Shown here in pieces: positions 1 through 10,890 of a stretch of DNA of 64,000 nucleotides. This stretch comes from Tubiluchus corallicola. Taxonomy: Eukaryota; Priapulida; Priapulimorpha; Priapulimorphida; Tubiluchidae. Every line of letters begins with the position of its first letter. Position 1 is the stretch's first letter. The position numbers were made by a program, and so were the translations under genes. The stretch covers positions 312,001 to 376,000 of the forward strand of contig JAQGDQ010000163.1 of assembly GCA_030141605.1 (NCBI GenBank), given 5' to 3'. A model generated the notes under the pieces. The model did not search any database, was not told the DNA's origin, and saw nothing but the letters and a program-made list of their open reading frames with translations.

Positions 1-850
1 CTGTTTTTTATGATAATATACTGCTCCATTGCATGCTTTGTAGCACCCCTTATCTCATGTGGTCATTAGCCTAGATTGGAGTAATTTGTACAAAAATGTT
101 CATTGTAAATTTGACAGCATTCAGCTGTAGTTGATTTGCAGACTAATAACAGCAAGTTGCACCTGCTGAACCTGCATTTTACGCTGATTGTTAGACTTGC
201 TGTCAATTCTCTTCTATGAGCTCCAGAAGGGAAAAGTTCATTTTAAACTTACATGTGCGCCTATCTAAGTTTTGCAAATTTCTAAGCCTATATTTGCTAT
301 ACTATAAAGGCGTACTAAATTCTGAAAAATTAGCATAATTTTTGTTGGTATTAATGCATTAAACCCAGAAAGCTGTAATCATATATCACACTGGTGTTTC
401 AACAACATTCGCTTATTCTAACCTTGGCAGCTTATAGTTTTATAAGAGGATTTCATTATTTTTAGCTCTGTGCAGCACTGTACAGCGTTTATAATCTGAA
501 CATATATCGCATAAAGGCGTACATATCTTATATGCTTGCTTTAAGCTTATTTCCACCCAAAACCCAAAAATCATTTTGCTTTTCACTTTGCCAACAGCCA
601 CTGCTTAGTCATAAAGCTATGGAATACACAAGAGAGGCTTAATGCACTCTAAACCTCTTTTCTTGCTTATTAGTATTTTAATCTAATATACTAAGTGTGC
701 AATTTATGAATTAATTACTACTTCTGCATATAAAAAGTATTTCAGTTTCTTGGTGTGTTCATGAGTTACCTGCATTTTGTGGCACTTGACAGACAATTTA
801 AATGAGTTTCTCATTCGAATTTTATTAGTTTATATACTTCATTTTTGCAG
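1..850. other. Non-coding stretch upstream of first p53-like exon
   Basis: AT-rich sequence without a recognisable exon on either strand. It is most simply the intron preceding the p53-family exon that begins at 851, because a pyrimidine-rich tract ending in a CAG acceptor closes it. Earlier exons of that gene (most of the DNA-binding domain) should lie to the left of the window. Confidence 0.5.
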
Positions 851-2234
851 GGATAGAATACTTGGGCGGAAGGCCATTGAAGTTCGGATCTGCGCTTGTC
901 CGGGTAGAGACAGCAAAGCTTCTGAAGAAAGAAGCTCTGCTCGTGCATCGACGGAATCGTCTCGACCACCCAAGAAAAAACGTTTACTTGAGGAAGTTGA
1001 TGAGGAGAGATTTACTCTTATAGTAAGGCTTTGCATAATTTATAGACGTTTCGCCATGCCCACCTTTTTTCATTTTGTAAATTATTATTATGTGCTATCT
1101 TGTGATTATTTGGAAGACAAATATATTATTCTGATTCTGATGCTGAATTAAAGCGCTTTTAATTCATGAGAAAAATGAAAAATTGTCGATTTTTGTACTC
1201 GCCTTTTTTAACTAAGTTCATATTCACAAAGGAAAACCAGAAATTGCAAAAATTCCAAGTGTTTCCGGTATTTTTTAAAATGAATGCATAAAAATCGTGT
1301 GAATATTAGCATGGTACTCTTGGTCTAATGTTCGCTACAAAAGTCAGTATGGTTTTAACTGATTGTTTTGCCAGCAAACATAAACCAGTTAAATTTGCAC
1401 CTAGATGATTTTGGATAATTCATTACTGAACAATTGTAATTCTACACGTAGAAGAATTTGTAATCACTGATTATTTTATTTCGGTAATCAACTGCTTGCT
1501 GATGAGCAAGTAAATGACCACACAGATATGATACTGACTAGCATGGTATGCTTATTCCACATCACGTGCCTCATTATTCATGGTTTGGCTTTGGCAATTG
1601 TCTCTGTACATTTGCAAGTTTATTATTTCCCAACTGATTGTTTTTGTTTATCATTAAATTTAGAAATTTTCATAGCAGGATGTTTGTCTAAGTGATTGAG
1701 TACTAGGATAAAGCTTCTCATAGTATGTTGTGTCTTAATAAGTTATTTCTAAATTAGTTTTTGTTTATTACAGCAAATGTGATGGTTTTTCTTAAATGCC
1801 TGGTGCTGCTTTCTTCGTACAAAATGTTCTCATACTAATGTCAATAAAGAATAATTTTTTCTTCTATAAAATGTTATTTTTTCTGGGCAAGGAAAATAAA
1901 ATGCTCTGCTCATAATCTTTTTTTAGAAAAACCGAAGCCTTTCTATTAATTATGCTCATTTTAGTGTTGTCAACCTTATCAAAAAGAAGAATCTTGTCAG
2001 AAATAGAATTTTGAAAGTCTCCTTTCACATTCTGGCTCATTTATGGAATTACTATTTTGTTGCATGCAGGTTAAAGGACGGGAAAATTATCAAATCCTTT
2101 TGAGGATCAAGCAGCTGCTAGACCTTAAAGACTGTGAACTTCAGCACTATAAGCGTGAGCACACGCAAATGAAGAAACGGTCTGTTTTATATCACAGCAC
2201 CTATCTGTTGCACATTTTCATTTGTGATTCTTAA
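851..2234 (+). CDS. p53/p63/p73-family transcription factor, 3' part (two exons)
   Basis: Exons are 851-1022 and 2070 to a stop at 2232-2234, joined in phase 0 (ATA|GTAAGG ... TGCAG|GTT). Exon 1 encodes the end of the DNA-binding domain, with the family signature EVRICACPGRD. This covers the loop-sheet-helix segment that contacts the DNA major groove, equivalent to human p53 around R273-R280. A Ser-rich linker and a basic PPKKKR nuclear-localisation motif follow. Exon 2 starts with VKGRENYQILLRIKQLLDLK, the beta-strand and helix of the tetramerisation domain, and the exon 1/exon 2 boundary matches the one in vertebrate family genes. After the helix come about 30 residues and a stop. No SAM domain was found downstream, so this looks like a short p53-type C-terminus, but an alternative donor after KKR to a distant exon cannot be excluded. 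The family role is tetrameric, sequence-specific transcription control in DNA-damage responses. The 5' part is outside the window. Confidence 0.85.
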
Positions 2235-5200
2235 TTGAAATCATTACTACTAATAATTAAATAGGTGTTGCCACCTACATTTAAAATTATTTATCATTGA
2301 ACTGACTCAAGTTCAGCCAGATTGTGGCTTTGGTCTGCTGCTCAGTCACCTATACCTGTTGGGCTTCCCATATATGGTAGTGTAGATTGCTAGTGAGTTT
2401 CGCTAGCCAATCAGGTATGCTCATTGGGTGCATGTGACTTGGGTAGCTCTGCCAAGGCCAGCCTGGGCCTTTTTTTCTTCTTGGTCATTGCTGTTGAATG
2501 GTCACCATGTGTCTTCTTTCCTGTAAATAATAGTGTAATATCTAATAGAAATAAAGTCTTTCATAGTTCAACACAATTTCATATTCTTTGTTTCAACGAC
2601 CAGAGTGACAAGACAAGTCTACAACAGTCTACACTAACTTCAGTCTAATATACTTCATGTTCTCTACAAATTCAATCCTTCTATACTTCGGCTAAAAGTT
2701 TCTACACCATTTCTTAAAAATAGTATTAAATTTATAATCATGGCATTTGTACTTACATTCATTGACAGACATGATCACTGACATTTTCCTAACTAGTGAT
2801 CTTTAGGTATTGCTTAGCCCAGTTCTCTTATTGTTGCTAGTTTGTGTTTCACAATCAATGTTGACATTGCTAATGTTGATTTAACTTCTCTGAAATTTAT
2901 TTTTCCCTGTTAAGCGCTTTTTATGCAGTATTCAAGAGAAACATCAGTAATGAACTACTAATATTATTTTATTATTTACTATATTATTTTCTATTGCTTG
3001 TCTGTTATGTAGGCACATTTGCAACGTTCATAGCAGCAGTTAACTTTAGCAGTTGTCATTTTTAGATCTTCATCTTATCAGGAAACATTATGTGAGTCAC
3101 AGAATTATCATAGTTCCTAATTTTTTCAGATTGAAAGATCTCATCATGTGACAGCGAAATTTCGTGACCTGAGTGAGCATTTTTATATATAGTGGAATCA
3201 TTGGTACCACATAGAAATCTGGGGCCTTATTGCCACGTATGTCAGTGACCTTTAAAATGTTTTCTGTTTGTGTGTTGAGTACCCCATTTAGAAACTTTGA
3301 TCTGTATAAACTGAATGAAGACGAGTGAAATCAGTGTTGTTATATGTGCTCTGAGGTATGTACTGATTGAACACAGATCTAGTGAAATCAGTGTTGTTAT
3401 ATGTGCTCTGAGTTATGTACTGATTGAACACAGATCTAGTGAAATCAGTGTTGTTATATGTGCTCTGAGGTATGTACTGATTGAACACAGATTTAGTGAA
3501 ATCAGTGTTGTTATATGTGCTGTGAGGTATGTACTGATTGCACACTGATCTAATCGACACTAGTATTATTGGCAAGTTGACAACCAAATTGTATGCTCTT
3601 TCTGCAAATACAGTGGAGTTATGCCGAGTACAGTTGGTTAGAGAAATTAGCAGTATCCTTATTTGTGAAATTACGTGAAGAAATACTTATGCCAGTAAAG
3701 GAAGCATCTGAATGTGAAATTATTGATTATGTGTTCACTAGTGATATTAGCAATGTTTCCATTTACACAATGATCATGTATACCAGTCAAGCAAACTGCA
3801 GAGGTAGTTACAAACTACATGTATATCAGCAGTATTAGGATAATTTTTGCTGGTAAACTAAGAGGTTCAGTAATATTAAGGCCATTATCACTAGCAATAT
3901 GAATATCATATCAAGATATCCACAGAATTGCATGTTAGTGTTGGTTTCAATTATTAAGTGGTTCTGCATCAGGCAGCCAGTGCAAATTAGTGCATTTACT
4001 AAAGCCAGTGAACTTTAATGTGAAATCAGAAATATTTGTACCCAAATGTCATGTGAAGGCGGACATTAGTTTTAATGAGGTATAGTAAATGGTTTTGTAA
4101 AGAGGAACATAAATCTTTATATCAGTTTTCAACATCGCAGGGAACTGACGACATATGCATGTAACTGATGTAAGTCTTGCAGTAACCCAGAGAACAGTGT
4201 AAGGAGTCGTACATGGAAGCCTTTCAGTTTCACAGCTTGGAGTGAAATGTTTCATTAAAAGTGCTACTTGAATATAAAATTGTGCTTTGATCTGGCAAAC
4301 TTATTAGGACTGAAAAACTTGTAAATATTGTAGTAAACAAGCTCTTCTGACAAGGATGTGATAGTGACAAATAAAACCTCACGTCTGTTTTTCAAGCTCT
4401 GTGCTACAGCGTCCACAGCAGGGTTAAATGCTGTAGTTTCGGCTCTATGTGCATTTGCTGTTGAAGTTTGGAATATTTCTCAGTACTAAAGTTGTAACTA
4501 TTTCCTCTACAAGTGTTTCATTTATTGTAATACAGCTTCGTACCATTTATTTATTGCAAAAATAGAATTTATGTTTTATAGAAATATAATAGTCAGTAAT
4601 TAAATGTCATCAATTATGGTGTCTGATTTTACTTTGTTAAGGCAAGCATTTCTTCTTGAAGTTATGAATCATTCAAGTTACTCATTTGATGGTTGTCAGT
4701 TTACAAAAGTAATATTTTTCCAATAATGATAACCAATTGTGTTTAAAAGCAATTCTTTAGACCTATACAGTGTTCATTTAATAGGAACTTAATGTGTATT
4801 TCCTTGCTGGATGGAGAGTGAACTCCTAGCCAGAGAAGAACACTCTTTACAACATTTCACATCTTTAGCCAAGGAATCAAACAAATGAATGGATTGTAAG
4901 AGTTGTTATTATTGTGGTCGCTGACTTGCTTCACATTACTCTGTGCTGTTGTGTAGCACAGTATAGTAATCTACTACCAGGCTAATAGACTAATAAACCT
5001 TGCTGTGTAGTAGTTTGAAAAATTAGGTAATACGTAGTAGTAAAGTAATGTGATAAACACCAAAGCGTCTTAGTTTTTTTTAATAGAGTAATATTGTTTT
5101 ATTAATTTATTATTATAACGTTCTTGGGCCGATCTGGTTAGTTTCGGTCGTAGAAAACAACAGGAATCGAGCTGAACTACAACAACCCTGTGCCGCAGAC

Positions 5201-5259
5201 CAAAAGTTTCCCATAATTACTTTTCTGAAATTTAGCGATCTAAGACTCTGAGTAATACA
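2235..5259. other. Non-coding stretch after p53-like exon
   Basis: No supported gene. An AATAAA near 2550 could serve as the poly(A) signal of the p53-like gene if its exon ends at the 2234 stop. The only clear structure is the 57-bp tandem repeat at 3325-3552. Short open frames here lack family resemblance or splice context. Confidence 0.4.
3325..3552. repeat. Minisatellite, four copies of a 57-bp unit
   Basis: The motif GTGAAATCAGTG recurs at 3325, 3382, 3439 and 3496, so the period is exactly 57 bp with only a few substitutions between copies. Because 57 is a multiple of three, open frames run through it on both strands (a 19-residue peptide period). This is a by-product of periodicity and there is no gene context. 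Confidence 0.9.
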
Positions 5260-5536
5260 AGTGGTGTTGCAAAGCCACTGGTGTAGTAGTGTCTAGTTAT
5301 TTTTCTCGGTTACTGATATGTTTACCTGTCTTAAGGGCAGATTTCTTTTATTTTAGAATTCTGCCCGCCCAATGTCTACAACAGACGTGATGGGCATATG
5401 TTGATAGTGTCCATACTATAGCAGTGTGGAGTTTTTTGCTGGATTACTGCTATGTTTACTTGAGGGCTGAGTTCTTTTATTTTAGAATTCTGTCTACCAA
5501 ATGTCTGCAGTAGACGTAATGGGCATATGATTATGG
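5260..5536. repeat. Dispersed repeat, two adjacent copies
   Basis: Two related segments sit next to each other (about 5260-5401 and 5412-5536). They share a TGTTTAC core, then TTTTATTTTAGAATTCTG, then a purine/pyrimidine block ending in GGGCATATG. A third, more diverged relative occurs at about 39894-40015 inside a DCAF1 intron, beginning with the same AAAGCCACT-type start. Class is unknown; no terminal repeats or coding capacity are visible. Confidence 0.6.
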
Positions 5537-5839
5537 TGATGGTGACAGCTTTGCATAATGTAGGCCTGTCAACTACAAAATGCTGAATTTTTAGGTCTTT
5601 GTTTAATCCAAGTAAATGTGAGATTATTCCATGCAATAGTCTTAATTCTGAGCAGCTTCAACAATCAATTTCCTCGTCTTTCAAGAATGAAAATAGTATC
5701 TCCTAGCAAAGCAATTCTGTTAGATGCACCTTTTGGGATGATGCTATGCTGTCTGTTTAAGGGGAAAAAATTAGACCAATTAACAAATGGAAACAAAATA
5801 TTTTGATGGCATGACCTTCCTCTATCTCCTGTGGTACCA

Positions 5840-6540
5840 TTATATCTAAAATCTGAGTTTTAGCTAATTCAGTATAGTGGAGGGCAAATAGCATTTATGC
5901 TAATACCCCCATCTCTGGATTATGGATTATGGTTAACACTCTTTGGTTCTCGTCTTACCTTATTAGATGCACATGATGCATTATACCTACTTCGACATTC
6001 TCTATTTCAAAATCGGTCCACATTTTGAGATCTTCATCTGTTTTCCAATCTGATGTACTTAGCTTTTATGATTCTGTTCTTTGTGAAACTCTTCAGACTA
6101 TACTAAACATTCATATGACTGATTCAGTTTGGGCACAAGCTACCCTGACAGTTTCCAAAGGAGGTCTTGGTAAGTGCTACCCATCAGCTAGTGGTTCCGC
6201 TTGTTTAGTACAAGAAATCCTTTCTAGAGTTCTCACCTCTAACACTTATACTACATTAGATTTAGCAAATTCAGTCTGGGCAGAAAAAGCCTAAACATTT
6301 GTTACAACTCTACCTGATTCAACTTTACAAAAATTTTGGGACAAACTTTTTGACAATTCAAGCATCTTTTGATAGTTTGTTTGCCAGGACTTATGAGGTT
6401 GGCAAAGCACGGCTATTAGCAATATCTTCTAGTCATGCTGGTGCATTGGGCCTGCATTTAGATGATAATTATCAATTGCATATTGATGCAGCGTTTCAAT
6501 TAGGTGCATAGTAGGTGTTAGTGTGCAACAAAGGAAGTGT
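5840..6540 (+). mobile_element. Decayed non-LTR retrotransposon, reverse-transcriptase C-terminal end
   Basis: Broken reading frames retain the order of motifs typical of the end of certain invertebrate LINE polyproteins. There is an LxxxDAHDALYLLRHS-like block near 5960-6000, then QATLTVSKGGLG near 6137-6175, then ARLLAISSSHAG and LHLDD near 6400-6475. At least one stop (near 6027) and frame changes (around 6030 and 6295) interrupt it, so it is a dead copy. It lies on the same strand as the neighbouring genes and is not part of them. Element family cannot be named from this fragment. Confidence 0.7.
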
Positions 6541-7009
6541 AAAAGACATTAAAGTGACAATGAAGAGTGTAAGAAATAGAAATTATTAAGGTTAGGTTAG
6601 TTATATGATTATATGTGATGTTAATGAAATGAAGTGATTTGCAATTAATTGATAAAAATTCGTAACTTGATTTTTTTGACGATTAAACTGTATTTATTTC
6701 TTTGTCATCTTTTCATGTCTGGGCAATACTTTTAGGATTTTATTGGCGTGCCTAAACATTATGTTTTTCTCTAATGTACCATAAAGTTCCTTTCATCTTT
6801 TATTTTTGCAATCTACCATTTATCAGGTCTTGATTTTACCATAAAACTTTGCTTATGCTTGCTGTTAAAGTAGTAATTTGAAGAACAGTAGTTAATGTAA
6901 TAAATGACTAATTTAACGAACTGCATATTGGTGTCTATGATTTACAGGTTATCATACCAGAAACATTTAGATACTAATAACTGTTTCTGTGGTGAGGAAG
7001 TCTGACCAT

Positions 7010-8671
7010 ATGGATGATAGAGCAGAGGAATATTGTAACGAAAATAATCTTAAATTGAGCAAAAATCTTGAATGGAAATGCGACAAGCCAGAGATAGTAA
7101 CAGAAGACAGCAATGACAGTGGTGATACAGTGATAAAATACGATGCTGGGAGTATGCTTCCGGAAAGATATGAACTAAGAGATGATGATGAAAATTATGT
7201 TATATCAGAAAGTGTAGCAGAGAGCAGTGATAACGAGGAAGCAGTGAGAAAAAATGATGCTGGCAATGATATTGATAAAACTAGGCCAGACATTTCAACA
7301 GATAACATCTTCAGTGATGATGTTGAAGCCAATGATGTTTTGATGGATCATCAGGATGCCAATTCTGATGCTCCACATGACTTCAGAAGTGGGATGCTGG
7401 TTCAGTATTATACTGAAATTAACGGTGCTTACACCAACGAATCTCTTAGCGAAGAATACGAGAGCGGGCTTCCTGATGTTACAAGTGAGACAGAGAACCA
7501 AGAGTTGCATACACACTGCACTGCCAAACCTTATGAATGTGAGGAATGTGGAAATCGCTTTAGAACGAAAGGCAACTTAAAGCAACACATGAGAATCCAC
7601 ACAGGTGAACGGCCTTACAAATGTAACAGTTGCGAAGCTAGTTTCATGCAGTTGGGACATTTGAGGAGGCATATGATAAAACATTCTAGTGATCAGCCAT
7701 ATAAGTGTGACTTTTGTTCGGCTACATTTAGTGCAGCAAGTGACATAAGAAGACACTACATGAGCCATCCTGATCACAAGCCTTACAAATGCCCTCTATG
7801 TGATAAGACTTTTACACGTGAAGACAGTGTAAGACCACACATGAGAAGACATACGGGAGAAAAACCTTTCAAGTGCACTTTGTGTGATGCTGCTTTTGTG
7901 TATTCTAAGAGCCTTAAAGCACACTTAATGAAACATAGTGGTGAAAAGCCTTACAAGTGTGATGCACCAGAGTGTTTTGCAGCTTTCAGCAAGAAGGACG
8001 ATTTGACAAGGCACAGTAGAATACACACAGGAGAAAAACCATTTAAATGTGATTATTGTGAGGCAGCTTTTACACAAATGGGTAACATGAAGAGGCACAT
8101 GTCAGAACACTCTGGTGAAAAACCTCATAAATGCAAGTTTTGCGAAGCTTCTTTCAAACAGTCAGGTCAGTTGAAACAGCATCACAGAAGTCATACAGGA
8201 GAGAAACCTTATAAATGTGGAGTGTGTGGTTCCAACTTCGCAACACTGAGTAATCTAAAAGTTCATTTAATGATTCATAGTGGAGAAAGGCCTCATAAAT
8301 GTTCAGTGTGCAAAGCCACTTTCACGCACATAAGGAGTTTGAAAGTGCACATACTGCAACATACAGGAGAATTACCATACAGCTGTAACCAGTGCGGAAA
8401 AGGCTTTCGCCAGTCGGGCAACTTAAAACGCCATTTACTTACCCACAAAAATAAAATGATAGAGAAATGTGAAAGAGATGATATAGGAATAGATAATAAC
8501 AAAAATAAAACAACAGAGAAATGTGAAGGAGGTGATATAGGAATAGCTTACACTAAGGGTTTTACTATCAAAAAAGAAATTATGAATGATGCCAATAGAG
8601 AAGATACTATAGAAGAAACTACAGATGCTACAGAAACTAATAAAGAAGACAGTAGAGAAGGAAGATTATAG
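7010..8671 (+). CDS. C2H2 zinc-finger protein, eleven fingers
   Basis: Intronless 553-residue reading frame. The first in-frame ATG is at 7010, and an in-frame stop lies upstream at 6968-6970. A splice-acceptor-like TTTACAG ends at 6948, so a 5' non-coding exon or trans-spliced leader may exist. Residues 1-170 are acidic and Ser/Asp-rich without a recognised domain (no KRAB, BTB, SCAN or ZAD seen). Residues about 173-480 carry eleven consecutive C2H2 fingers of the form CxxC-x12-HxxxH. Finger 6 has a widened C-x4-C start. Several linkers are canonical TGEKP, but others are variants (HSSDQP, HPDHKP, HSGERP). The acidic tail contains a repeated EKCE..DIGI segment. Expected role: nuclear, sequence-specific DNA-binding regulator; the target is unknown. 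Finger arrays of this kind are numerous, so no orthologue is named. Confidence 0.9.
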   Translation: MDDRAEEYCNENNLKLSKNLEWKCDKPEIVTEDSNDSGDTVIKYDAGSMLPERYELRDDDENYVISESVAESSDNEEAVRKNDAGNDIDKTRPDISTDNIFSDDVEANDVLMDHQDANSDAPHDFRSGMLVQYYTEINGAYTNESLSEEYESGLPDVTSETENQELHTHCTAKPYECEECGNRFRTKGNLKQHMRIHTGERPYKCNSCEASFMQLGHLRRHMIKHSSDQPYKCDFCSATFSAASDIRRHYMSHPDHKPYKCPLCDKTFTREDSVRPHMRRHTGEKPFKCTLCDAAFVYSKSLKAHLMKHSGEKPYKCDAPECFAAFSKKDDLTRHSRIHTGEKPFKCDYCEAAFTQMGNMKRHMSEHSGEKPHKCKFCEASFKQSGQLKQHHRSHTGEKPYKCGVCGSNFATLSNLKVHLMIHSGERPHKCSVCKATFTHIRSLKVHILQHTGELPYSCNQCGKGFRQSGNLKRHLLTHKNKMIEKCERDDIGIDNNKNKTTEKCEGGDIGIAYTKGFTIKKEIMNDANREDTIEETTDATETNKEDSREGRL

Positions 8672-10167
8672 GAAGTGCTATTTCAATGATATATTATTGA
8701 AATATATTACAATAATTAATACTATTGTAATATATAAGTGTTTGAGACAACATGTTGTAAACATTGAAAAGCAATTTCAGATGTTCAAACTAGTTATGGC
8801 AGTAGAACTATTATTAACCACTTCACTGTATGACGAGAATCTCCTGTCATGACAATGTTATTCTGATTCTCCTGTAAGATGACACTGTACAACCATGATA
8901 TATTAATACCTAAATTGATAAAATGACTGACACGCATGCCAGGTACACTTTGTGATTCAGACTACTGAAAATAGACAGTGGTGCTGTCCTCTATTGGCCA
9001 AAAAGTTTATATATAGGTTATAGGCTACAAAATCCCTGTTGCAAAAAATGTGAGCTTAGCCACAGTATAAAATATTACTGAATGTGTGCTGTGCTGACTT
9101 TTGTTTTCCACTCTATACTTTGCCAAGATGTTTTGAATTTTAACATACAAAATGAAATTTTTTTTTGAAATGACGAAAATTGGTGGTGATGGATAGCAGC
9201 TGGGGCAGCAGCAGTGGAGATTATGGGGGTGTCAATGGATATGATGGTGGCAGTTATAGTTTTGACAGTAAAAGTGATGATGCTATGGCAAAAGTTGCAG
9301 TAATGTGTAAGAGTATTTATAGTAGCCGCAACTTTTCCTTTTCTTAAAATGTTGCACTAAACCAGCTACAATACAAACTGCGTATAAGAGAAGACGTTAA
9401 CAACATTGTGTAAAAGAAATCAGTATATAAAACCATTTCATTGTAGGCCTACTCTAAAACCAGTTTAACTAACTAGTAATTATGCCATGTTCTGGACTGG
9501 ATTATTATGTCTTTTTGGGTCCTTAAGCTAACTAAATTATGGGAACCGATCAGACAGAGTCACCCTCTAACTCACCAGCATACGTCTTGAATATTTTTTA
9601 CTCGTGATATATTATAGTGACATTTACACAGCTTGAAGTAGACTCATTCTAAATTCTTTAAGAAATACCAATATTTTACTATTTAATACAAACCAAATGA
9701 GCACATCTCAACACAACAGTAGTGAAAAAACAGAACAAACAAACTATACTATACTATACTATAGGATAATCTGGCCATAGCCGTGTTATTTATCTATAAC
9801 ATTTGTGGTGCTTCACAAAGTAAAAGATGCAAAATATTACAATGTATGATCATAAACCTCATAAACAGCTCCGTTAGAAGTTTCTTGCACAGGAATTAGT
9901 TTTCTCTTTGATTGCTGCAAGCACATACGTTGAGCACAGTAACAATACTGTAATGATGACTGATAGATAATGGTTTAACATTTGAATGATTTTTGTGACC
10001 AGCAGCAACATGAAATCAATAAATTAGTTGTACAATTACCTGACAGTGAATTACCAACAGTTCATGTTTAAATGCAGTGCATTCCACAAAGTTCAAACTT
10101 CTAAAGTTTGGCTTATGATTCATTCATATTCTATAATAAATGTATATGATGATTTGCCTACAATATA
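8672..10167. other. Non-coding stretch between zinc-finger gene and transposon remnant
   Basis: Presumably begins with the 3' UTR of the zinc-finger gene. I see no further gene, no RNA gene and no clear repeat. A GGTGGTGATGG-type stretch at about 9180-9290 is simple-sequence-like. Small open frames are not supported by splice sites or family motifs. Confidence 0.4.
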
Positions 10168-10890
10168 CCGTATTTTCCCATGTATAAGAGACCCTTTTTT
10201 GCTCAGAATTTTCACTTTAAAAATAGGGGGTCCTCTTATACATGGGAGTAAGTCTTTTCAATAAGATGCATAAATTGTGACACTAATGATTTTAAAGAAA
10301 TAAGTGCTCTACAACTGTTTTATTTCGAATAATTATAGTTTCCTTTCAATAAATCTTCTCCATGGCTAAATTCTAATGATAAAATTAATGTACCGGGTAA
10401 GTTATTATTTTTTTAAATGTCTCTTTGGTATTGGAGAGAAATCGATTGTTCTGCAGCCAATCAACGCATCTGCATAAGCTCTCTGCATGCCCGTCGACGT
10501 CATTGATACGTCGGCAGAGGTCAACGAGATGAGTCAGCCTAAGCAAGGCGTGTTGCGTTCGACTATGAAGCGGTTGTAAGCAATACAAGCATCGTGACAC
10601 AGGCATTATCTCCTGGAATGGTGTAAAGCCAGAGGTCATTATTAAATCTTTCAAGAAGTGTGGCATCTCCAATGCCATGGACGGCACAGAGGACAATGCC
10701 ATTTTTGAGCAGAGTGACTCCTCTGATGATGAACTGGCTGGAATTGCTGAAGGTCTGACTCCAGTTGATATTTTTGATGAGAGTGATGAGGAATTTAATG
10801 ATTTCTATGATGAATAAAGTTATTCATTACCAAAAAACTTTTTTCCAGAATTTTTGCCTAAAAATTGAAGGGGTCTCTTATACATGGGGT
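10168..10890 (+). mobile_element. Tigger/pogo-like DNA transposon remnant, internally deleted
   Basis: The left end (10174-10196) reads TTTTCCCATGTATAAGAGACC. The right end (10870-10889) carries the reverse complement, GGGTCTCTTATACATGGGG. Between them, a frame from about 10611 to the stop at 10815-10817 encodes SWNGVKPEVIIKSFKKCGIS followed by an acidic tail ending in FYDE. This is the C-terminal end typical of DDE transposases of the Tigger/JRK-like pogo group. The catalytic part is missing. A second inverted copy of the terminal sequence sits only about 40 bp inside the left end (10226-10249), giving a short hairpin there. The outermost AAATACGG of the left end has no partner on the right, so that end is truncated. 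Confidence 0.75.

Noticed and set aside
9180-9330. Glycine-rich coding exon
   Set aside because: GGTGATGG-type simple sequence with no open frame across it and no convincing splice sites.
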